Source of the DNA: JAWRCU01 sp033542235 | Lineage (GTDB): Bacteria; Pseudomonadota; Alphaproteobacteria; Rhizobiales; Rhizobiaceae | Reading direction: 5' to 3' | DNA length: 64,000 bases | NCBI RefSeq assembly: GCF_033542235.1 | Contig: NZ_JAWRCU010000001.1 | Coordinates: 1 to 64,000 of the forward strand | In this document: one piece after another, positions 48,397 through 56,250 of the stretch | Numbering within the stretch: the stretch's first letter is position 1 | Layout of the letters: each line of letters starts with the position of its first letter | The notes under the pieces: model-generated | Seen by the model: only the letters and a program-made list of their open reading frames with translations | Told to the model about the DNA's origin: nothing | Databases searched by the model: none | Program-made: the position numbers and the translations under genes

Positions 48397-49518
48397 ATGA
48401 GAATCGCCCAGATTTCGCCCCTATTCGAGGCTGTTCCGCCGCGTCTCTACGGCGGTACCGAGCGCATCATCTCCTATCTCACGGAGGAGCTGGTCGCGCG
48501 TGGCCATGACGTGACGCTCTTTGCGAGCGGCGAAGCCCGCACCAGCGCAAAGCTCGTCGCCACGCGCGAGCGGGCGCTCAGGCTCGATCCGGCTCCATTG
48601 AAGTCGGCGATTGCCGCGCATCTGACCATGCTGGACGAAGTACGACGGCGCGCTGCCGATTTCGACGTGATGCACTTTCACCTCAGCCATTTCCAGCATT
48701 TTCCGCTGTTCGAGCATATGGCGGAGCGAACGGTTACGACGCCGCATGGCAGATTGGACTACGTCGACTTGCCGGATGCGTATGCGCGCTGGCCGAATTT
48801 CCCGATGATCTCGATCTCGATGCGGCAGCGCCGGCCGCTCGCCATGGCTAACTGGCTTGCCAATATCTATCACGGGTTGCCGCTGGATATGTATGTACCC
48901 TTGCCGGATAGCGAGCGGGGCGGAGAACCTTATCTCGCCTTCCTCGGCCGGCTGTCCCGCACGAAGCGCCCCGACCGCGCGATCGAGATCGCCAGGAAGA
49001 GCGGGATGAAGCTCAAGATCGCCGCAAAGATCGACGAAGATGATCCGGCCTATTTCCACGACGAGATCGAGCCCTTGGTCGACGGGAACGAGATCGAATA
49101 TCTCGGCGAGATCAACGAGCGCGAGAAGCCAGCCTTCCTCGGCAACGCGGCCGCGCTGCTTCTCCCGATCGACTGGCCCGAACCGTTCGGCCTGGTCGTG
49201 ATCGAGGCTATGGCCTTCGGCACGCCCGTGATCGCCTGGAATGAAGGGGCGATGCCGGAAATCATCGACAGCGGCGTGACAGGCTACGTCGTCGACTCGA
49301 TCGAAGAAGCGGCTCTTCGTGTCGGCGACATCGGCAGCCTCGATCGCGGCGAGGTACGCGCGACCTTCGAAAAACGTTTTTCGGTGAAGCGTATGGCAGC
49401 CGACTATGAGGCTGCCTACATAAAGCTGACCGGCGAAAAAATGCAGGAGAAAGGCGGGGGACGCACGAAACCGAGCGCCTCCTGCTCTAGGGTGATTTTC
49501 ACGTCAGGCGAAACCTGA
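48397..49518 (+). CDS. Glycosyltransferase family 4 protein
   Basis: A 373-residue GT-B glycosyltransferase. The acceptor domain opens RIAQISPLFEAVPPRLYGGTE, the linker domain has YLAFLGRLSRTKRPDRAIEIA near 190, and the donor-sugar motif is EPFGLVVIEAMAFGTPVIA near 267, with the usual two glutamates seven residues apart. The last 25 residues are not conserved-looking. It is the first of a set with a debranching-like glycosidase and a GT20 enzyme. Transfer of glucose from a nucleotide sugar for a storage or compatible sugar is likely. Confidence 0.9.
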   Translation: MRIAQISPLFEAVPPRLYGGTERIISYLTEELVARGHDVTLFASGEARTSAKLVATRERALRLDPAPLKSAIAAHLTMLDEVRRRAADFDVMHFHLSHFQHFPLFEHMAERTVTTPHGRLDYVDLPDAYARWPNFPMISISMRQRRPLAMANWLANIYHGLPLDMYVPLPDSERGGEPYLAFLGRLSRTKRPDRAIEIARKSGMKLKIAAKIDEDDPAYFHDEIEPLVDGNEIEYLGEINEREKPAFLGNAAALLLPIDWPEPFGLVVIEAMAFGTPVIAWNEGAMPEIIDSGVTGYVVDSIEEAALRVGDIGSLDRGEVRATFEKRFSVKRMAADYEAAYIKLTGEKMQEKGGGRTKPSASCSRVIFTSGET

Positions 49519-49755
49519 ATAGAAAATGGGCGCCAAGCGAGCAGCATGCTGGAATTCGAGAATGGAGCGTAGGCTCTGGTGCGTCAGCACCGGCCTGCGG
49601 CGGCCTTAGACATTCTGGCACCGCAACCGCCTCGGCAGCTTCGGCCGCCGAACGCCATCGACCTGTCTTTTGCAGACCGTCATCACCTGAAACTCAACAC
49701 AGTCTGATCATATGCTATTATATCTCCCGATTGTCCTGTCGAACGGAGGGTCGCC

Positions 49756-51924
49756 ATGACAACGCAATTGAATGAACGACAGCTGGACCCGGCCGTGGCG
49801 CTTGCCGCGCTGGACGAGGCTGCCCCGCGCGAGCCGCACCGGCAATTCGCGCTCAAGCACGAGGATTGCTTCGTCGTTGCCGACAGCTATGGCGACATCC
49901 GCGGCACGGGCGATGGATTCTTCCGGGACGATACACGTGTCCTCTCCCGTTTCCGTCTGTTCATCGGCGGCAGAATGCCCTCGCTGCTCGGAGCTTCGCT
50001 GTCCCAGGACAACATCATCTTCACCGCAAACTTCACCAATCTGGCGATCGTCTCGCCGGACGGGACCGAGACCGCGCAGGGCGTCGTTCACATCGAGCGC
50101 ACGCGCTTCGTCTGGCAGAACCGGATGTTCGAGCGCCTCGCCTTCACCAACTACTCCGCGCGCGACATCGTCATGCCCGTTCGGCTCGATTTCGGCGTGG
50201 ATTTCCGCGACATGTTCGAGGTTCGCGGGACAACGCGCAGCCGCAGGGGCCGTTCGCACGAGGCTTTGGTCGGAGAAGACAACGTCACCTTCCAGTACGA
50301 AGGATTGGACAACGTCATCCGCAAGTCCACGATATCTTTTTCGCGGGCGCCGGAGGTGCTGCGCCCCGACTATGCCGAATTCCTGGTCGCCGTGCCCAAG
50401 CGCGATCGCAAATCGCTGTTCCTGGAGGTCGGCGACGAGTACGCCGTGCCGAACCGTGAGCGCTTCCGCGCTTCCGCGGCGCGCGCCCGGTTTGCAATGC
50501 GCGACAAGCGCCGCCATGGCGCTACGGTCCACAGCTCGGGCCGCGTGTTCAACGATTGGCTGCTGCGTGCCCGCGCCGATATCGCCCTTTTGACGACCGA
50601 CCTCGAAACCGGGCCGTATCCCTACGCCGGAATACCCTGGTTCTCGACCGCATTCGGCCGGGATGGTGTCATCTCGGCCTTGCAGATGTTGTGGCTGAAC
50701 CCTGCCCTGGCGCGTGGGGTCTTGTCCTTTCTCGCCAGCCATCAATCGACCGAAACTTCCCCCTTTGGCGATTCAGAGCCGGGCAAGATCATGCATGAGA
50801 CGCGCAAGGGCGAAATGGCCATTTTGCGCGAGCTGCCCTTCGGGCGCTACTATGGCGGCGTCGATACGACTCCCCTCTACATCTATCTGGCCGCTCGTTA
50901 TGCGGATCGAACCGGCGACATGGAATTCGTCAATGCGATGTGGCCATCGCTCTGCGCGGCAGCCGGTTGGATGGAGGACGTCGGCAAACGCAACGGGCAC
51001 GGTTTCGTCACATATAGTCGTGCCGCAAGCTCGGGCCTTTCCAACCAGGGATGGAAGGACAGCGCAGACGCCGTTTTTCATGCGGACGGCCGGATTCCGC
51101 CTGGGCCGATCGCGCTGGTCGAGGTGCAAGGCTACGTATTTGCGGCCTATCGGGGCCTGGCTGATCTCGCGAGAAGGCGCGGAGAGGAGGAGCGTGCGGC
51201 CCATTGGACGGCCATGGCTGAGAAGCTTCGCGCGGCCGTCGAGGAACACTTCTGGATGGAGGATCTCGGCTTCTACGCCCTGGCGATCGACGGAAACGGC
51301 GAGCAATGCGCGGTGCGAGCATCGAATGCAGGCCACCTTCTCTATGTCGGTTTGCCATCGCCGGAACGGGCCAAGAGCGTCGCCGGCAATCTGCTTGCCG
51401 GGTCGTTTCACAGCGGCTGGGGTGTGCGCACGTTGGCCGACGGTGAAGTTCCGTTCAACCCGATGTCCTATCACAACGGGTCGGTCTGGCCGCACGACAC
51501 TGCGATATGCGCGGCCGGGCTCGCGCGCTACCACGAGCGCGAAAGCGTCGTCAAATTAATGAGCGGCATGTTCGAGGCCGCCGTCCATTTCAATATGCGG
51601 TTGCCGGAGCTGTTTTGCGGCTTCGTACGCTCGACTGGCGAGGCGCCTGTTGCCTATCCCGTCGCCTGCCTGCCTCAGGCCTGGTCGGCAGGCTCGGCTT
51701 TCATGCTTATGCAAGCCTGCCTCGGCATCCATGTGGACGGCTGGAAGAAAGAGATCACGGTCGAGCGGCCGCGCCTGCCACATGGCATCGACAACCTGTC
51801 GATCCGCCACATTCAGGTGGGCGACGTCAGGGTCGACATCATGTTCGAGCGCGTCCGCGACAGGGTCGCCTGCTACCTTGACGATCGCTCCGAAGGCCTC
51901 GCCCCGCTCGTCGTTCGCTCGTGA
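49756..51924 (+). CDS. Amylo-alpha-1,6-glucosidase-like glycoside hydrolase (glycogen debranching family)
   Basis: The 722-residue protein has an N-terminal beta-domain (residues 30-260; DSYGDIRGTGDGFFRDDTRVL) of the bacterial/archaeal debranching-enzyme N-terminal family. An (alpha/alpha)6 barrel follows, with GIPWFSTAFGRDGVISALQM near 295 and YHNGSVWPHDTAI near 575, which are the GH63/GDE-like catalytic regions. GGAGGG precedes the ATG. The expected action is hydrolysis of alpha-glucosidic links in glycogen-like or short oligosaccharides. It is followed by a GT20 gene, so the cluster probably manages glucose polymers and trehalose-like sugars under stress. Confidence 0.87.
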   Translation: MTTQLNERQLDPAVALAALDEAAPREPHRQFALKHEDCFVVADSYGDIRGTGDGFFRDDTRVLSRFRLFIGGRMPSLLGASLSQDNIIFTANFTNLAIVSPDGTETAQGVVHIERTRFVWQNRMFERLAFTNYSARDIVMPVRLDFGVDFRDMFEVRGTTRSRRGRSHEALVGEDNVTFQYEGLDNVIRKSTISFSRAPEVLRPDYAEFLVAVPKRDRKSLFLEVGDEYAVPNRERFRASAARARFAMRDKRRHGATVHSSGRVFNDWLLRARADIALLTTDLETGPYPYAGIPWFSTAFGRDGVISALQMLWLNPALARGVLSFLASHQSTETSPFGDSEPGKIMHETRKGEMAILRELPFGRYYGGVDTTPLYIYLAARYADRTGDMEFVNAMWPSLCAAAGWMEDVGKRNGHGFVTYSRAASSGLSNQGWKDSADAVFHADGRIPPGPIALVEVQGYVFAAYRGLADLARRRGEEERAAHWTAMAEKLRAAVEEHFWMEDLGFYALAIDGNGEQCAVRASNAGHLLYVGLPSPERAKSVAGNLLAGSFHSGWGVRTLADGEVPFNPMSYHNGSVWPHDTAICAAGLARYHERESVVKLMSGMFEAAVHFNMRLPELFCGFVRSTGEAPVAYPVACLPQAWSAGSAFMLMQACLGIHVDGWKKEITVERPRLPHGIDNLSIRHIQVGDVRVDIMFERVRDRVACYLDDRSEGLAPLVVRS

Positions 51925-52033
51925 GATCAGCCGAACCGAAGGACACGCAGCTGAAAGTTGCATGCCGCTTGGACAAGATCCCGGCGTGAACAGATAGCAT
52001 CTCCACGGCTCGGCCAAAGCGTGGCGAAAATGT

Positions 52034-52058
52034 GGAACCGACCCGAGCCTTCGGAGTT
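52034..52058 (+). promoter_or_regulatory. Near-consensus EcfG-type promoter
   Basis: GGAAC, 16 bases, then AGTT, one mismatch from the EcfG consensus. It is about 100 bases upstream of the GT20 gene and in the same direction. Offered as a candidate because exact sites occur nearby at 45933 and 53982. Confidence 0.35.
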
Positions 52059-52155
52059 TCCCAGACGTGCCGGCCGTTGCTGCCTGCCAGCGGCTCGGCA
52101 CGAATAACGGGACCGCCGTCGCACCAATGTCCGTGCGGCGGCCAAATTCAGAAAA

Positions 52156-53931
52156 ATGACGCCTGAGCCTATAAACCCGATACTTGCCCCCACCCTGTTC
52201 TGGACCATCATAGCCGCAAGCCTCATCCTGTCGGTAGTTGCGGTCAGCTTCTGCATCTACCTGATGCGGAGAACGTCTCGACGGGCGGCGCCGCCTCCCC
52301 CGGTGCAGACCCAGGCAAGACCGCTGCTGCGCGAGACCGAGAGAAACGGCAACTCCACCGATGACGCGTTGATCCACTGGTCGCCGGAAATGCTGAAGCA
52401 GATTCTCGCTTCGGAGCTCCCCGATACGGAACTGATCGTGGTGTCCAACCGCGAGCCCTACATCCATGAGCTCGTCAACGGTAAGATCGAGCTGCAGGTG
52501 CCGGCCAGCGGCCTGGTTTCGGCCTTGGAGCCCGTTACGCGCACTTGCGCGGGCACCTGGATCGCACATGGCAGCGGCTCGGCGGACCGGCTCACCGTCG
52601 ATCCCGACGATCGGATCGCCGTCCCGCCTGACAAGCCGGCCTATACGCTGCGCAGGGTCTGGCTGACGGAAGAGGAATACAAGGGCTACTATTATGGCTT
52701 TGCCAATGAAGGTCTTTGGCCGCTATGCCACATCGCCTTCACGCGGCCGATCTTCCGCGCCGCCGATTGGGAATGCTATCAGGCGGTCAACCGCAAGTTC
52801 GCCGACGTGGTGATCGAGGAGGCCAAGAGCGAAAGGCCGATCGTCCTGATCCAGGATTATCATTTCGCGTTGCTGCCGCGGCTGATCCGCGAGAAGCTGC
52901 CCGAGGCGATCATCATCACCTTCTGGCATATTCCGTGGCCGAACTCGGAAGTCTTCAGCGTCTGCCCGTGGCGGGACCAGATCCTGGAAGGGCTGCTCGG
53001 CAGCTCGATCCTCGGCTTCCACATCCAGCTTCATTGCAACAACTTCACCGAAAGCGTCGACCGTTTCCTGGAATCGCGGATCGACCGCGAGGGCCCGGCC
53101 ATCTCCTATGGCGGCCAGACGACACTGGTGCACTCCTATCCGATCTCGATCGAATGGCCCGACCGTCCCGCCGACCCGCAAGCCATCCAGGACGCCCGCG
53201 CCCGGATCTTCAAGCGCTACGGGCTGAGCGCCGACATCAAGCTTGCGGTCGGCGTCGAGAGGCTCGATTACACCAAGGGGATTCTCGACCGGTTCCGGGC
53301 GTTGGACGAGTTCTTCCATCAGCATTCGGACTGGATCGGGCAGCTGACGTTCATCCAGGTGGCAGCACCGAGCCGGAGTAACCTGCGCGCCTACAGGCAA
53401 CTGCACCAAGAATGTCTCGACCTGGCGGCCGATATCAACGAGCGCTATGGCCGTGAGGGCTATCAGCCGATCGTCCTGCTCGATCAGCACCAGAACCATG
53501 AGCAACTGGTCGAGCTTTTCCGGGCAGCCGATATCTGCGTCGTCAGCAGCCTGCACGACGGCATGAACCTGGTGGCTAAGGAATTCGTCGCCGCTCGCGA
53601 CGACGAATCCGGCGTCCTGGTGCTCAGCGCTTTCGCAGGCGCCTCGCGGGAGCTTCTCGAAGCGCTGATCGTCAACCCGTTCGATCCAAGCGCGCTCGGC
53701 GAGGCATTCTTCCAGGCGCTGACGATGCCGATCGAAGAGCAGCGCGAGCGCATGCGCCGCATGCGCGAAGTGGTGCGCAACAACAATGTCTACCGCTGGG
53801 CGGGCAGCATGCTGCTCGATGCCGCGCGGCTGCGCAAGCGCGTCATGCTGCACGACGTTTCCACAAAGAGCACCGATCTGTACGCGACTTCCCCGGGCAG
53901 GGCTGCAAGCGCCGAGACATATGCCGGCTGA
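52156..53931 (+). CDS. Trehalose-6-phosphate synthase-like GT20 enzyme with N-terminal membrane anchor
   Basis: A 591-residue protein. Residues 13-37 form a hydrophobic helix (TLFWTIIAASLILSVVAV) followed by a basic Pro-rich linker to about 90, features absent from standard OtsA. The GT20 domain (95-560) has VSNREPYIHE, FWHIPWPNSEVF, GVERLDYTKGILDRF and VSSLHDGMNLVAKEFVAAR. The glycine-rich loop usual near the N-terminus (GGL) is altered to ASGLVSAL. It should transfer glucose to a sugar phosphate, but trehalose 6-phosphate as product is not certain. Residue 1 is an ATG with no strong ribosome binding site. Confidence 0.87.
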   Translation: MTPEPINPILAPTLFWTIIAASLILSVVAVSFCIYLMRRTSRRAAPPPPVQTQARPLLRETERNGNSTDDALIHWSPEMLKQILASELPDTELIVVSNREPYIHELVNGKIELQVPASGLVSALEPVTRTCAGTWIAHGSGSADRLTVDPDDRIAVPPDKPAYTLRRVWLTEEEYKGYYYGFANEGLWPLCHIAFTRPIFRAADWECYQAVNRKFADVVIEEAKSERPIVLIQDYHFALLPRLIREKLPEAIIITFWHIPWPNSEVFSVCPWRDQILEGLLGSSILGFHIQLHCNNFTESVDRFLESRIDREGPAISYGGQTTLVHSYPISIEWPDRPADPQAIQDARARIFKRYGLSADIKLAVGVERLDYTKGILDRFRALDEFFHQHSDWIGQLTFIQVAAPSRSNLRAYRQLHQECLDLAADINERYGREGYQPIVLLDQHQNHEQLVELFRAADICVVSSLHDGMNLVAKEFVAARDDESGVLVLSAFAGASRELLEALIVNPFDPSALGEAFFQALTMPIEEQRERMRRMREVVRNNNVYRWAGSMLLDAARLRKRVMLHDVSTKSTDLYATSPGRAASAETYAG

Positions 53932-53981
53932 GCTGCTGCACTCTATCGCGGTCGCGGTCGGCCGATGTCGTTGCCTCTTGT

Positions 53982-54006
53982 GGAACCCCGATGGCATACT
54001 ATCGTT
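53982..54006 (+). promoter_or_regulatory. EcfG-type general stress promoter
   Basis: GGAAC, 16 bases, then CGTT exactly match the EcfG consensus. The -10 element ends 25 bases before the DUF2188 gene, whose ribosome binding site GGAGAG follows. This is one of two exact matches in the window. Confidence 0.72.
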
Positions 54007-54030
54007 CTTGCCTGACCCGGAGAGACACCC

Positions 54031-54273
54031 ATGAGCAGGATCACCTACGAGATTGTCGAGCATGACGGCGGCTGGGCTTACAAGGTCGGCGGCACCTACT
54101 CGGAGACTTTTGCGACCCACTCGGACGCATTGGCTGCAGCGAGAATTGCTGCTGCCGAGCAGCAGGTCGCCGGAAGCACGGAAGGCATCGAATACGAGGA
54201 TACCACCGGCAAATGGCACAATGAGCTGTCGGAAGGCACTGATCGGCCGGAAGCCGGCGTGGAAGAAAAATGA
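54031..54273 (+). CDS. DUF2188-like small protein
   Basis: An 80-residue soluble protein with ITYEIVEHDGGWAYKVGGTYSE (in two parts) and FATHSDALAAARIAAAEQQ, the pattern of DUF2188 proteins, followed by an acidic tail. These are widespread small stress-associated proteins of unknown function. An exact EcfG promoter lies just upstream. Confidence 0.82.
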   Translation: MSRITYEIVEHDGGWAYKVGGTYSETFATHSDALAAARIAAAEQQVAGSTEGIEYEDTTGKWHNELSEGTDRPEAGVEEK

Positions 54274-54335
54274 CGGCCAGGCGCGCTGTCAATTGTTGAG
54301 CGCCACCCCAATTCTGCCGGTTGGCCTCTTTGAAA

Positions 54336-54629
54336 TCAGGCGCGCCGCGAAACGAAATCTGCAGAATAACGCAATTCGCGCAATGGGCGAACGGTCCTGG
54401 TCGTCTCGGCATAGATCGGATCGGCCTTCCAGCTTCTCAATGCCGCCTCGTCTCTGAACTCGGCATAGACGACGACGTCGATCTCGTCCGAAATCGGATC
54501 GATCTTCGCGTTCGGCGCCACTTCGAAGAAATCGGCGCCCGGAATCCGGCCCAGCGCATTGAGGCCGTTGATAACCGCGTTGAGGTCGGCATCGTGTTTG
54601 GCGCTGAAGAAAACAATATGACGGATCAC
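54336..54629 (-). CDS. Dabb-domain protein (stress-responsive A/B barrel)
   Basis: A 97-residue ferredoxin-like fold protein: IRHIVFFSAKHDADL starts the barrel, and DVVVYAEFRDEAALRSWKADP is characteristic of the Dabb family. The start is a GTG at 54629, with AAGGAG six bases upstream; the longer frame is not supported. Family members bind or act on small hydrophobic compounds, and plant members respond to salt stress. It is convergent with the DUF2188 gene. Confidence 0.85.
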   Translation of the reverse strand: MIRHIVFFSAKHDADLNAVINGLNALGRIPGADFFEVAPNAKIDPISDEIDVVVYAEFRDEAALRSWKADPIYAETTRTVRPLRELRYSADFVSRRA

Positions 54630-54817
54630 GAGTGGCTCCTTGGAACCCAGCGTCCCCATTCTGCGAGCGAATGTCGAAATGAGGAACACGGGCAACGTAT
54701 TGATTCCTGCTGCGGCCGCCTTTCCAAGTTCGCCCGAGCCTGAACTTCGTAGTCACGACCGGCGGGCCTTTTCAACCGGCTGTAGGGGCCGGTCAAGTGC
54801 ACTTGGCGCTTCCGCGC

Positions 54818-54852
54818 CTAGGGGCGAAGGCGGCTCCATACCGCGCCCCTAG
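54818..54852. other. Stem-loop in intergenic region
   Basis: CTAGGGGCG and CGCCCCTAG pair over nine bases around a 17-base loop. It lies in a 347-base stretch without a gene between the Dabb gene and the small secreted protein gene. It may be a terminator-like element or part of a dispersed repeat; nothing else is evident in this stretch. Confidence 0.45.
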
Positions 54853-54976
54853 AAAGGCACTGCGTTATTTCGCCCACCGCTATTGCGAAGCGGGCTTGCC
54901 GACCGAATATAAGGACATGCGGCGGATGATCGGCCGCACCCAGTGCCGGCGGGCATGACCGGCAACGAGGAAGGTA

Positions 54977-55306
54977 ATGCCCCTGAGGACGAAGATGGCT
55001 GTGCTGGCATTCGCCGTAGCAACGGCTGTCTGCGCCAGCAGTGGCGCTGCCTCCGCCGAAGAAGCTGACTATCTGCGGCTCCGTCCACTGAAGGAGCCGA
55101 CCGGCTGCGCCCGGGCGTCGAGCGGCAACGTCAATTGCCCGGCCGTTTCCACGCCTCGGATCAATAGGCGCCATTCTACAATCCCCGGTATCCAGCATCC
55201 GGATCGTGGACGTCCTCCAGTCCCGATTTTGGGCCCGCCGAGCCCGCGGGCCACAACGGGTGGGTTCCGCTCGATTGGGGGCAATCCGGGTATTGTCGGC
55301 GAGTAG
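54977..55306 (+). CDS. Small secreted Pro/Arg-rich hypothetical protein
   Basis: A 109-residue protein with a signal peptide (residues 1-27, cut near ASA|EEA) and a mature part rich in Pro, Arg and Gly with two cysteines (GCARASSGNVNCP). A good ribosome binding site (GAGGAAGG) precedes it. I do not recognise a family. A similar small exported protein is encoded 250 bases downstream, so the two may be related in role. Confidence 0.65.
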   Translation: MPLRTKMAVLAFAVATAVCASSGAASAEEADYLRLRPLKEPTGCARASSGNVNCPAVSTPRINRRHSTIPGIQHPDRGRPPVPILGPPSPRATTGGFRSIGGNPGIVGE

Positions 55307-55358
55307 GATTGCGGCTGAACCAAACCGGCCTTTGATCGTTGCTTATGGATCGTGTCCG

Positions 55359-55419
55359 CGCATCGGACCGAACCGCGTCAGCAAAAATTGAACAGCGGTT
55401 TTCGGGCAAATCCGATGCG
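55359..55419. repeat. Rhizobial intergenic palindromic repeat
   Basis: CGCATCGGA and TCCGATGCG are the outer arms, with GCGGTTTTCGGG-type sequence inside. This matches the GCATCGGACCGAA-type palindromic elements scattered in Mesorhizobium and relatives. A second degenerate copy follows at 55474. Confidence 0.65.
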
Positions 55420-55473
55420 GAAACCAAGAGATGAGCGGCGTGGCGATCCGACGTGAACCCATGCCGCTGCAGA

Positions 55474-55537
55474 GCATCGGACCGAACGGCAGGACCGCGC
55501 CAGCTGCGCGGCGATTTTCGGACAGATTCGGTGCGCA
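55474..55537. repeat. Rhizobial intergenic palindromic repeat, degenerate copy
   Basis: It starts GCATCGGACCGAA like the copy at 55359 and ends GATTTTCGGACAGATTCGG, so the right arm has drifted. It ends just upstream of the ribosome binding site of the secreted Gly/Ser-rich protein gene at 55561. Confidence 0.5.
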
Positions 55538-55560
55538 AATACAAAGGTCAGGAGGATTCC

Positions 55561-56025
55561 ATGATCAAGACATGTCTCGCGGCAACAGCAGTCCTGCTTG
55601 CCAGCGCCGGTGCGGCATCATCACAGTCCCTTATTGAATGCCTCGATCCGACCGGCCTGACCTGCGGAGGCGGATTCGGTTCCGGAGGCAGCCTCGGCAC
55701 CTCTGGATCAGGTTCTGGAAGCAGTCTGAGGGGGCCTGCGACATCTGGCGCCCGAACCAATCTCGGCACGGCTGGAATTACCGCGACGATCACGCCCCCC
55801 ACCTTGGGCGGCACCATCACGTTCAGCCCAGGCACTTTCCAGAACCAGGACACCACCTCCGCAATTCCCCAACCGCCCACCGCGCAAGGGATGCCAGCGC
55901 TGGTCATACCGAATGACCCGTTCGGCATAAGCGTCGGCCAAAGTCCGTTCACCGGCAGCAGTTCCATAGGCGCATTCCAGAACTCGTTCGGCAACGGCGG
56001 GATAAGGGCTACGGGGATTCGGTAG
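55561..56025 (+). CDS. Secreted Gly/Ser/Thr/Pro-rich hypothetical protein
   Basis: A 154-residue protein with a signal peptide (residues 1-21, ASS|QS). A short Cys-containing segment (ECLDPTGLTCGGGFG) is followed by a low-complexity Gly/Ser stretch and a Thr/Pro/Asn-rich region ending in Phe/Gly repeats. AGGAGG precedes the ATG. The makeup suggests an extracellular or surface structural protein. I recognise no family. Confidence 0.7.
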   Translation: MIKTCLAATAVLLASAGAASSQSLIECLDPTGLTCGGGFGSGGSLGTSGSGSGSSLRGPATSGARTNLGTAGITATITPPTLGGTITFSPGTFQNQDTTSAIPQPPTAQGMPALVIPNDPFGISVGQSPFTGSSSIGAFQNSFGNGGIRATGIR

Positions 56026-56097
56026 CAATTTGCGGCGTTCGAGATTTGCCACAGTCTGAATGCTATCGGCACATCGCCTGACGCAGGCGCAGGCGCT

Positions 56098-56148
56098 GCC
56101 CCTCACCCTCTCCCCGCGAAAGACGAGGAAAAGGTAAGGGTGAGGGGC
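56098..56148. repeat. Inverted repeat between convergent genes
   Basis: GCCCCTCACCCT and AGGGTGAGGGGC pair over 12 bases around a purine-rich loop. Sequences of this form recur in rhizobial intergenic DNA. It lies between convergent genes (secreted protein and cpdB) and may end transcription from both sides. Confidence 0.6.
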
Positions 56149-56250
56149 GGCGCCAACCTGAAAACAGAAAGCTGTAAATGCCACTCTCCCCTTCCCTCGG
56201 GGAGCATGAGAGACGCCAGTCGGGGCGTGCCTTATCCCTCCCAAGCCTGT

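Noticed and set aside
47718..48398. Minus-strand frame of 226 codons
   Set aside because: It opposes two plus-strand genes and has atypical composition and no ribosome binding site.
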